Below are positions 56,901 through 64,000 of a stretch of DNA of 64,000 bases, piece by piece. Source of the DNA: Allolobophora icterica (Eukaryota; Annelida; Clitellata; Crassiclitellata; Lumbricidae); the NCBI GenBank assembly GCA_963556255.1, contig OY744607.1, positions 41,466,390-41,530,389 of the forward strand. Direction: 5' to 3'. The notes under the pieces were generated by a model. That model was not told the DNA's origin. It saw only the letters and a program-made list of their open reading frames with translations, and did not search any database. Position 1 is the stretch's first letter. Each line of letters begins with the position of its first letter. The position numbers were made by a program, and so were the translations under genes.

Positions 56901-59900
56901 GCAACTTGGTCGAGAGACACTGCTGTCAACTTTGGTTAAGCATCGTTTTTGTTTGGGCTCCACATGTTTGTGTATGTGTGGGCCCACCACTGTTGTTTCT
57001 ACTAGTTTTCTGTGCACTGTCTTGCTTGCAGGTCTTGCTTGCTTTCGGCCGACACAGCCTTCCACCCCCTAAGGGGCAGCAGTATAATGAGCAGGCACCT
57101 AACAGGCTGCCAAGACGCGTGTTCAATAAAAGAATCTTGATAATTGTACCGTCATGTTTCAGTGTAACTTACTGCGGTTTGTCAGTGAGCTTGTGAATAA
57201 ACACAAATAATCGAATATATTATCATTATTTGTATTCCGCAAATCATTATTTGGTCCGCAAAGGTTCACCAGTCACTCTAGTACAGAGTAAAACGGGGAG
57301 GCGACCTGACCGACGTCTCTGTTGAGCGTAGACTCGGATCCGACCTGGGCTGGTGAACCAAAGTCCTCCGTGCCCACCTTCTCGTGGTGCGGACCGTTGG
57401 TACCCTTCCTAGGAAGGGGAACGAACGGGCACGGCAGGCAAAACCAGGGGAAGGCAATGGCAAACCACCCCTGTTAACTTGCCAAGAAAATCGTCATGAA
57501 ACACACTAAGCCAAAAACGGTGATAGTTGCGAATGGTGGGACTCCCAGGCCGGAGCGTGACTTAGAAGCTACTGGGGAAGAGCAAGACGGAGAGTCAAGG
57601 GCCCCTCGATCTAATGAAGCAACAGGACTAAAGCCGAAAGGACGTCTAGAGGTGGATCGATTCGGAGGGGAAAGACTCAACCTGAGCTGTAAGCAGAAGA
57701 TGAAGTTGGGCACATGGAACGTGCGAAGTATGCAGAGCGGAAAGATGGACGTGATACAGGGAGAGATGAAGAAATTAGACATAGCAATCCTAGGATTAAG
57801 TGAGACAAGGTGGAAGGGACAAGGACATTTCAGTTGGAATGGATACAGGATAATAATGTCAGGACAAAAAGAGAGAGGAAAAAATGGAGTTGCAATCATG
57901 TGTGACAAGTCAAGCGCAAATGCGATAATGGGATATGATACAGTGAGTGATAGAATTTTGAGTGTAAGATTCAGAGGAAGAAAGGTCAACATAACCATTA
58001 TACAGGTATATGCTCCAACATCGATATCGTTAGAAGAGGAACACGAGGGTTTTTACACCAGCCTGCAAAGTACAGTGGACAGAACTCCGAAGGGCGACGT
58101 ACTAGTGATCATAGGTGACTTCAATGCGAAGGTGGGTCAATGCACCGGAGGCGATGGAGACACATTAGGTAGTCATGGCCTGGGTGAACAGAATGAAGCA
58201 GGAGAAAGACTTGTTGAGTTTTGCAAAGGGAATGGCTTAGGAATTATGAACACATGGTTCGAACAGCCTAAGAGAAGACTGTACACATGGACGTCACCGA
58301 ATGGGAAGCATAGAAACCAGATTGACTACATACTGATAAACAAAAGATGGAAAAGCACAATAAGAGATGTGAGAACAAGGCCAGGAGCGGACTGTGGAAC
58401 TGACCATGAGCTATTGGTAGCAACACTGAGAACGAAATTGAAAAAGATAAAGAAAGGAGATCGATTGATCAGATACGACTGCAAGGGTATCACACTGGAA
58501 TACAGGATGGAAATAAAGAATCGGTTTGAAGTACTAGAGAGAGATGAGATAGAAGAGGAAGAGGATTCGAACAACCTATGGGAGAGGATGAAGAAAACAA
58601 TAGTCGAAGTCGCAGATAAGCACATTCCAAAGAAGAAGAAAATCACAACAACGACATGGCTATCGAGAGAAGCCATATGCATGGCGGTTGATAGGAAGGC
58701 TGCAAAGAAGGCAGGAGAAAAGGATAAGGTAAGGGCACTGAACAGTGCCTTCCAAAAACAAGCACGGAAAGATAAAGAAATACATCTAAACGAATTATGC
58801 AGAGAAATGGAAGACGAGGGAAGGAAGGGACGAACCAAGGAAATGTTCTCAAAAGTAAAGACAATCACGGGAAAATTTGCACCTAGAATGGGCTCAATGA
58901 AGGCAGGAGATGGAAATGTAATCTGCGATGAAGAAGGGATAAAGCATAGATGGAGAGAATACACGGAGGAGTTGTATAGGGAAGACAAACGAGTCAAAAA
59001 AGAACAAATTGACGTAACAGAGTATGAAAAGGAACCGGAGGTCATGGAAGCGGAGGTAGAATGGGCAATCAGACAACTCAAGGACAATAAGGCACCCGGT
59101 CAAGATGGGATACCTATAGAACTGATAAAAGCAGGGGATGATGCGATGATAAAAACAATAACAAAATTGTGCAATCAAATATGGGCAACTGGAGAATGGC
59201 CGGAGGACTGGAAGAAGTCGATCTTTATACCTATATTCAAGAAAGGAGATGCGAGGGAGTGTGAAAATTATAGGACGATAGCAATGATATCACACACTAG
59301 TAAAATATTACTGAAAATAATTCACAAAAGAATGGAAGGCACAATTGAAAGAGAACTTCCGGTGAACCAGGCAGGGTTTAGGAAATCTCGTGGAACTCGA
59401 GACCATATAGCCAACATGAGGTGGATAATGGAGAGACAAAGGGAGTATGGACAGGAGGTTCACATCTGTTTCATTGACTATAGCAAGGCATTCGACTGCA
59501 TTAACCATGATTTAATGTGGAAAACCCTGCTTGAAATGGGAATTCCGAAACACCTGATAATGTTACTAAAGGGTTTATATGAAGACCAGATAGCGGTGAT
59601 AAGAACAGAATACGGAGACACTGACAATTTCAGAATCAAGAAAGGAGTGAGGCAGGGATGCATCTTGTCTCCATTCCTGTTTAATCTATATGCTGAAAGA
59701 ATAATGAGAAAGGCAGAACTGGAGGGGGCAATTGAGGGAGTAAAAATTGCTGGAAAGATACTGAATAACCTTAGATACGCGGATGACACAACATTAATGG
59801 CAAAAAGAAAAGAGGATCTGGCAGAACTGATAAGAAGGGTCAGGAGAGAAAGTGAAAAAGCTGGTTTATACTTCAACATAAAGAAGACAAAGGTCATGAC

Positions 59901-62900
59901 AACAGCAGATTGGGATAGTTTTGAGATAGACGGAGAGGAAATAGAGGTGGTAGAAAGCTTCACATTCCTAGGATCACTGGTTGGAAAGGAGGGAAAGTGT
60001 GATCCAGAAATAAAACGAAGGATTGCTATAGGGAAAGCTGCAATGACCGGACTGGAAAAGATATGGAAAGACAAACATGTGAGCATAGAAACCAAAAAAA
60101 GGCTCGTGAGAGCACTAATCTTTCCTACGGTACTGTACGGTTGCGAGACGTGGACAATGACAAAGAACATGGAAAATAAGGTTAACGCTTGTGAAATGTG
60201 GATATGGAGGAAGATGCTGAGAATATCTTGGACTGAGAAAAGAACGAACGAATCAATACGAGAGGAGATTGGAGTTGAGAATGAAGAGTCGTTAAAACAA
60301 ACTGCGACAAGAATGAAGCTAAGGTTCTTTGGACATGTTATGCGATCTGATGGTCTGGAGAAGGAAATGATGCTGGCGTGCGGTGAGGGGAGGAGAAGAC
60401 TGGGTCGCCCAAGGAGGAGATGGATGGATGAGATACAAGATGTAACTGGCATGAATTTGGCGGAATTGAGAGACTTGTCATCGAATAGGAGACGGTGGAG
60501 TGTGTTCACCAGGACGATCGCTAGAGCTTCACGAGCTGACAGCACAAGGTGACAAGGTGATTTGTATTCCGAATAACAGTTAACGTCATTTAGGCTAGGA
60601 CAGGAGACTCTGATATTATAATTACTGAGATGGTGTTAAGTAAACATCTCAATGAATAAACATGATATGTCATTATTATATGAACAGAGGGACTGAAATG
60701 GTGAGGTTAGTGAGTTGGAGGATACATGGGTTTGCATACGATTCATAAATACTATGTCAAATCACTCAAGTGTCAGGCTAAATTAGGTTATGTTAATTCC
60801 TTGCCCAATCAAAACCCTTAAGATTTTGATTGAAACCAGATTCGATTAGAACCAAATCACAGAGTAAGGTTAAGATTTTAAAACAATCAGATTTGATTAC
60901 TTCTGCTAAGTCATTGACTACGTACCAATGTGTGTCTGTATATAACTTATGTTAATTAAGATTTGGGTTGACAAGAGAATTATTAACGAAGTGAATGCTG
61001 TTGTTCTTGTTCAGATCCATCGTGTTTCGAATGTTCTCCGACAGCATCATGCCGAACCATACAATTCTAAAGATTCAGATGTGTAAGCATTTTAGTGTTC
61101 TGTAACTGCCATGAACTGTAAAAGATCTTGGGTTTGATGTTAATTGCTTGCACTCATGTTGTTATCTGTTAGTGACTGTTGCTCTGTTAACAGTGAGTGT
61201 TACTGACTTTCTGTTAGTAGCCATTATCGTGTTAGTGCATTGCTTTTAGGAGGTACTTACTAAAGGTACTGTATTAGATGTCTTGATGCATGTGTTATTA
61301 AGCTTGATGACTGATGGAAGTGTTATCATCTATGGTATTTGAAGCTGATAACTTATATAGAGTCACCGTGTTGATGCTGAAAGCATCATCAATGGTTGCT
61401 GCTCAGCAATGTCGGTTTTGGATGCTAGACTTCAGAGTTTGGATGAAAACCAAGAGTAAACCAGCCTATATAAATCAGTTACAGCTGATGTGATGTTCTA
61501 TCAGTTAGTAGTCAGTGCCACATTGTTAGTTACTGTTTTGTCTCATAGTGGCAGTTAAAGTATTACCAATGCTTTCAGTTAGTGGCTGATGTACAGACGT
61601 AACTTAGAAGCCATTGCAATGTTATTAGCTGAAGGCCATTCTGCAAAACCCACCATGACCAGATTAGGTGAGATTAGATATTGCTTCACAGATATACATC
61701 GATAAATATATGCTGGGTGAACAAATTAATCAGCCGGCTGAATTTATGTTGATTTTTGTAGCAATTACGGCAAAACCATTTCACCCATATGCAACCTTCA
61801 CAAACGTGCCAACGAGTTCTACTGCACTAACGAAGACGTTGCACTGTGTGCAGCTTGCGCTGGTCTTGACACTCACAAGGGTCACGTAGTGATTACGATT
61901 GAAGACAAGGTTATTTGCTGAATTACTTTTGTGGTATTGTTTAAACCATGCAACACTGCTGTGACTTGTACATTTTACATTTTCTTGCTTTCATTGAAGA
62001 CCTTAGATATCTTCTGCAGGAACAGGAAGATATGTTAACCGTATATTAAGTTTATACAAGAATAAAAATGTCGCTGTAAAATTTCTGACCTAAAGTCTTT
62101 TACAGAAACAAGAAAATACGTTAAATTTAAATTAAATTGATGTTAAATAGAAATACAGCTTTTAAATGTCTGTCCAAGTTGGTTAGAGCATTAAATAGAA
62201 TTAAGGATGAAGGTTCTGTTATTAGTTGTTGCCTTAAAAATGAGGGGCATAAAAGTCGAGTAACTTCTGATGTCTTGCCAAGGAGGATTTCTTTACATGT
62301 GCAGTGGGAAATCTTGTAACCTGATTTAACAGGTTTTGGTGATTTTTACAAGGCGTTTCAGTTCAAACATTGGCTTGCTTTTCTAGGAGAAAAGTGACCT
62401 AGAAGAACTGAGCACTGTGCTTGGTCAGGCTAACAACGTTCTGCAACATTCAAAGAAGTCGTCACAGGTAATTCCAGTTATATTGGCCAGACCATGTGCC
62501 TCTAGCTGGATGACATTTTGAAAAGTTATTTATAGCTGTACTAAGAAGAAGAAAAAGAATGTCAGTCACTTGATATAATCCTGAGAGGCAGCCTTGGATA
62601 TAAAGCGTTAGTGATTCGTTTTCTTGGTAGCATAGAGTTTTATGAGTTATTTAAAAATGCGCTGTATTAAGTGTCTTCATACATACGTGCTTAGGTTGTC
62701 AGTCTTGTTTCTCGCTACCTGATCTTCAACCGATAATGTATGATCAATGCACTTACTTTGTAGCCGAGTTCAGTACAGTGGACAGAAATTACTAAGTATC
62801 TTTCACACAGAGAACACTGACTTCAGCACATTGACCCATAGACTTACTTGTACTAATAGTTAACCAACACTGTATGCTTCATTTACACAGCAATTGACCC

Positions 62901-63979
62901 ATTCTGCATAGCATCTTGAAACGAAAGATGCTTTTAACAATTTAGGACACATTCCAAGGTGTTTAACACCTTTGAGAGCTATTTCAAAGGCAGTGTGTAC
63001 ATGTCAAGCATGAAAGCATGCATGCACTTCATTAAATTAATTTCTTAACACAAATGCTGTAAGTGCTATTTACAGCATCAGTGTAATGCCATGAGTGCAA
63101 TTACATTTACTGAAATTTTATGTTCAGCTTATAAATTCCATGGTGCCAGCCTGTCAGTCACATGGGAGTCGGCTTATCGAACGGCTGCAGGAACATTTTC
63201 TCCAGCTTCATGGCACTTTACAAGCTAGGTATGTAAACCTTGTATGCATAATATTATCTGAAATTTGGCCAGTATTTTGATTACACTACATATGCTAGAC
63301 TGTCTTGACTATGTTTAGGGTTCGATTGTTGGGGCAGTTGTTGTCCAGGTGTTGCACTCTGTTCTATACTCAAGCCAACAGATAGTACAACAGAACGATG
63401 AGTTGTTAGATCCTTACGTGTGGTATCTAGCATATAGTGTGCTGGTCTGTTGATCGAGAAGTAAGAGGTTCGATTCTCCACCTCGCACAAAGACATTCAA
63501 GATTTCTATTCTACTTGATCCTCCTAGCAAACCAAGCTTCAGAATGAGTACATCTAAGTACAATGACAATATATTATTGGTGGAAAAATTAGATGGGGAG
63601 GGAGAGGACTGGCCACTGCCCTCTTATGTCGAGCTTCAGAAAATGAAATTGCTAACACTCCATACTCTTGTCTGTCTGTTAGTGAACTGCTCTTCATCTT
63701 CTATGTATGCCATCATTACGTGTTTACAGTATTGACCACTAATCTGTTTTGCATATTTCTTTGTATTTAGAAAGATTAGTTTTGTTTATTTTTACAATCA
63801 TCTTTAGCATGTTGGTAGGTAACTCTTTATCAGTATTTACATTTTCAGTACTAGAAATCAGATTTCCTTTAAGTCTGATTTAATGTTTTTAGTAGTGGTT
63901 TGTTTTTGTCAGGGAGCACTGCCTTATTGACGAACTGCTGAAGTCCTTTCAGAAAGATATCGGATCAGTTGTTGAAGTG
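53845..63979 (+). CDS. RING/B-box/coiled-coil (TRIM- or RNF17-like) gene, nine exons, partial
   Basis: Exons: 53845-53969, 54700-54803, 55779-55840, 56200-56285, 61015-61082, 61762-61909, 62387-62467, 63128-63228, 63913-63979. All nine have GT-AG borders and every splice phase agrees, giving about 280 open codons. Order of domains: RING second half, linker, B-box 1, B-box 2, then an alpha-helical coiled-coil segment. This is the RBCC layout of TRIM-type E3 ubiquitin ligases. RNF17/TDRD4 (fly Qin) also has RING and B-boxes and adds Tudor domains; which applies cannot be told because the gene continues past the right edge. The first exon(s), with the start and the first RING cysteine(s), were not found. 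Intron 4 holds a full BovB-like LINE; other introns hold SINEs and TTAA microelements. Confidence 0.88.
54397..54463. mobile_element. 67-bp TTAA-flanked palindromic element, copy 2
   Basis: caccttaacgataag on the left and catcgttgaagtg on the right, with ttaa directly outside both ends (54393-54396 and 54464-54467). The best copy of this tiny family. It is in the first visible intron of the RBCC gene. Confidence 0.7.
54700..54803 (+). CDS. RBCC gene exon: linker after RING
   Basis: Acceptor tttgttacag, donor gttagt. Encodes HSTELNEECSLKSLWPDVYI then HGLLAVN, the segment that normally follows a RING finger. No zinc ligands of its own. Confidence 0.78.
54950..55310 (-). repeat. Probable CR1/L2-like LINE 3' end
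   Basis: The minus strand reads ctcttgaagtagcgctctac then aaatttacgatta, recalling the gcgcttta-aaat-gatta tail of other copies. The rest of the block is too decayed to translate. Confidence 0.45.
55379..55440. mobile_element. 62-bp TTAA-type palindromic element, copy 3
   Basis: actttaacgatgaga on the left and tcattgttaaagtg on the right, with ttaa outside the right end (55441-55444); the left ttaa is lost. Confidence 0.6.
55779..55840 (+). CDS. RBCC gene exon: short linker
   Basis: 62 bp, acceptor gttatatttcag, donor gtaagt. Encodes QVMEFQKPSSNLFNKTPPKP in the frame set by its neighbours. Low complexity, no domain. Confidence 0.72.
56200..56285 (+). CDS. RBCC gene exon: B-box type 1-like
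   Basis: Acceptor atttttctag, donor gttagc. Encodes LCEECSAKVATCRCLKCEV then ILCGVCFEK: C-x2-C, C-x-C, C, C-x2-C spacing of a B-box zinc-binding unit. Confidence 0.85.
56286..57239. other. Intron 4 of the RBCC gene, left part
   Basis: No exon found. A 118-codon plus frame (56840-57196) has no domain. It ends at the BovB-like insertion. Confidence 0.45.
57240..60559 (+). mobile_element. Full-length BovB/RTE-type LINE with 12-bp TSD
   Basis: Flanked by an exact 12-bp duplication atttgtattccg (57228-57239 and 60560-60571). About 256 bp of 5' leader precede one uninterrupted ORF. The 3' UTR is only seven bases (caaggtg) after the TGA, with a miniature caaggtga tandem, a hallmark of the RTE clade. 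The leader contains ggcaatggcaaaccacccc and cttgccaagaaaatcgtca, the same type of word seen in the BovB 5' region. The insertion is in sense orientation in intron 4 of the RBCC gene and looks recent. Confidence 0.92.
57496..60552 (+). CDS. Endonuclease-reverse transcriptase, 1018 aa
   Basis: A single ORF from ATG 57496 to TGA 60552, with no stop. Residues about 68-310 form an apurinic-type endonuclease with the expected residues: WNVR (N75), SETRW (E103), GDFN (D208, N210), QIDYI (D277) and TDHE (D303, H304). Residues about 520-770 are the RT: NKAPGQDGIP, FIDYSKAFD (D661), GVRQGCILSPFLFNLY and YADDT (D763, D764). The C-terminal block GCETWTMTK, WRKMLRISWTEKRTNES, KLRFFGHVMR and GRPRRRWMDEI is typical of RTE/BovB proteins. 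The protein is expected to nick target DNA and prime reverse transcription of its RNA in the nucleus. All catalytic residues are present, so it is potentially active. Codon use is A-rich, unlike the neighbouring exons. Confidence 0.95.
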   Translation: MKHTKPKTVIVANGGTPRPERDLEATGEEQDGESRAPRSNEATGLKPKGRLEVDRFGGERLNLSCKQKMKLGTWNVRSMQSGKMDVIQGEMKKLDIAILGLSETRWKGQGHFSWNGYRIIMSGQKERGKNGVAIMCDKSSANAIMGYDTVSDRILSVRFRGRKVNITIIQVYAPTSISLEEEHEGFYTSLQSTVDRTPKGDVLVIIGDFNAKVGQCTGGDGDTLGSHGLGEQNEAGERLVEFCKGNGLGIMNTWFEQPKRRLYTWTSPNGKHRNQIDYILINKRWKSTIRDVRTRPGADCGTDHELLVATLRTKLKKIKKGDRLIRYDCKGITLEYRMEIKNRFEVLERDEIEEEEDSNNLWERMKKTIVEVADKHIPKKKKITTTTWLSREAICMAVDRKAAKKAGEKDKVRALNSAFQKQARKDKEIHLNELCREMEDEGRKGRTKEMFSKVKTITGKFAPRMGSMKAGDGNVICDEEGIKHRWREYTEELYREDKRVKKEQIDVTEYEKEPEVMEAEVEWAIRQLKDNKAPGQDGIPIELIKAGDDAMIKTITKLCNQIWATGEWPEDWKKSIFIPIFKKGDARECENYRTIAMISHTSKILLKIIHKRMEGTIERELPVNQAGFRKSRGTRDHIANMRWIMERQREYGQEVHICFIDYSKAFDCINHDLMWKTLLEMGIPKHLIMLLKGLYEDQIAVIRTEYGDTDNFRIKKGVRQGCILSPFLFNLYAERIMRKAELEGAIEGVKIAGKILNNLRYADDTTLMAKRKEDLAELIRRVRRESEKAGLYFNIKKTKVMTTADWDSFEIDGEEIEVVESFTFLGSLVGKEGKCDPEIKRRIAIGKAAMTGLEKIWKDKHVSIETKKRLVRALIFPTVLYGCETWTMTKNMENKVNACEMWIWRKMLRISWTEKRTNESIREEIGVENEESLKQTATRMKLRFFGHVMRSDGLEKEMMLACGEGRRRLGRPRRRWMDEIQDVTGMNLAELRDLSSNRRRWSVFTRTIARASRADSTR
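60572..61014. other. Intron 4 of the RBCC gene, right part
   Basis: AT-rich; no element or exon recognised. Confidence 0.45.
61015..61082 (+). CDS. RBCC gene exon: between B-boxes
   Basis: Acceptor tgttcttgttcag, donor gtaagc. Encodes IHRVSNVLRQHHAEPYNSKD then SDV, with H residues that may complete the zinc ligands of B-box 1. The phase matches both neighbours. Confidence 0.82.
61762..61909 (+). CDS. RBCC gene exon: B-box type 2
   Basis: Acceptor gatttttgtag, donor gttatt. Encodes ICNLHKRANEFYCTNEDVAL, then CAACAGLDTHKGH: C-x2-H, C, D, C-x2-C, H and H, a canonical B-box 2 zinc site. Confidence 0.9.
62387..62467 (+). CDS. RBCC gene exon: coiled coil start
   Basis: Acceptor tgcttttctag, donor gtaatt. 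27 codons, EKSDLEELSTVLGQANNVLQ then HSKKSSQ, helical and charged. Confidence 0.82.
62530..62800 (-). repeat. tRNA-derived SINE copy 4, decayed
   Basis: aagaagaagaaaaag near 62540 is the tail; gaggcagcc, gcgttagtgattc and cttggtagc words follow as in copies 1-3 with many changes. It lies in an intron of the RBCC gene. Confidence 0.6.
63128..63228 (+). CDS. RBCC gene exon: coiled coil
   Basis: Acceptor tatgttcag, donor gtatgt. Encodes LINSMVPACQSHGSRLIERL then QEHFLQLHGTLQA, amphipathic helix pattern. Confidence 0.82.
63400..63690 (+). repeat. tRNA-derived SINE copy 5, plus strand
   Basis: The head gtatctagcatatagtg (A-box region) and gaggttcgattctcc (B box) are followed by the family body (gagaggactggccact, cttatgtcgagc, gctaacactccatact) and a gctcttcatcttct tail. 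It lies in an intron of the RBCC gene. Confidence 0.75.
63913..63979 (+). CDS. RBCC gene exon: coiled coil, last in window
   Basis: Acceptor gtttttgtcag, donor gtaagc at 63980. Encodes EHCLIDELLKSFQKDIGSVV then EV. The gene continues past the right edge. Confidence 0.8.
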
Positions 63980-64000
63980 GTAAGCACTTCAAGTTTTTGA

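Noticed and set aside
58326..60545. Minus-strand frames of 60-355 codons opposite the BovB-like ORF
   Set aside because: Shadows of the A-rich plus-strand ORF; no domain.

Overview
This is animal nuclear DNA. It has spliced genes with GT-AG introns, dense microsatellites, tRNA-derived SINEs, CR1/L2-like and BovB-like LINEs, a Ty3/gypsy LTR element and many hAT-type DNA transposons. The abundance of TAGGCCTA words and the repeat mix suggest a marine invertebrate, perhaps an echinoderm or related deuterostome, but the sequence alone does not prove this. Nothing bacterial or phage-like was seen.

Left part (1-14 kb): a minus-strand C-type lectin gene is visible as three phase-compatible exons (12951-13082, 10228-10381, 4651-4821) that together make one CTLD fold. 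Its introns are full of simple repeats. SINE copies and decayed LINE pieces surround it.

Middle-left (14-30 kb): this region is repeat-rich. It holds a non-autonomous hAT element with a decayed zf-TTF transposase (15270-16738), a perfect 25-bp palindrome (16789-16839), a 424-bp hAT-like MITE (17826-18249) inside a pair of direct 310-bp repeats, and a complete 4.5-kb DNA transposon (20044-24555). That transposon has 37-bp terminal inverted repeats, a 4-bp target duplication and an apparently intact three-exon, about 915-residue DDE transposase gene; it is best guessed as Sola-like.

Centre (30.8-42.1 kb): this is the most striking structure. A hAT-like MITE (30805-42075, 8-bp TSD ttcagagt) has been split by a Ty3/gypsy-type element (31108-41690, 5-bp TSD gctgt). 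The gypsy element is a head-to-tail multimer of four 722-bp LTRs separated by three internal regions of 2565 bp (period 3287 bp), nearly identical by eye. Each internal region carries a deletion that fuses a coiled-coil Gag remnant to the RT thumb and RNase H; protease, RT catalytic core and integrase are gone.

Right part (42-53 kb): decayed CR1/L2-like LINE fragments with ACAAT tails flank the 5' end of a minus-strand coiled-coil gene (44539-44687 and 45271-45424), near three ATF/CREB-type sites. Then comes a dense stack of nested hAT-type MITEs with intact 8-bp TSDs (45735-49057), and a 2-kb hAT-like element with a Charlie-like MITE inside it (50723-52702).

Far right (53.8-64 kb): a plus-strand RING/B-box/coiled-coil (RBCC) gene is read through nine consecutive exons with matching splice phases and continues past the window. 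Its fourth intron holds a full-length BovB/RTE-type retrotransposon (57240-60559) in sense orientation, with a 12-bp TSD and an uninterrupted 1018-codon endonuclease-reverse transcriptase ORF.

The host genes are fragments separated by selfish DNA; no operon-like or pathway logic connects them. All boundaries were read by eye, and no similarity search was run.
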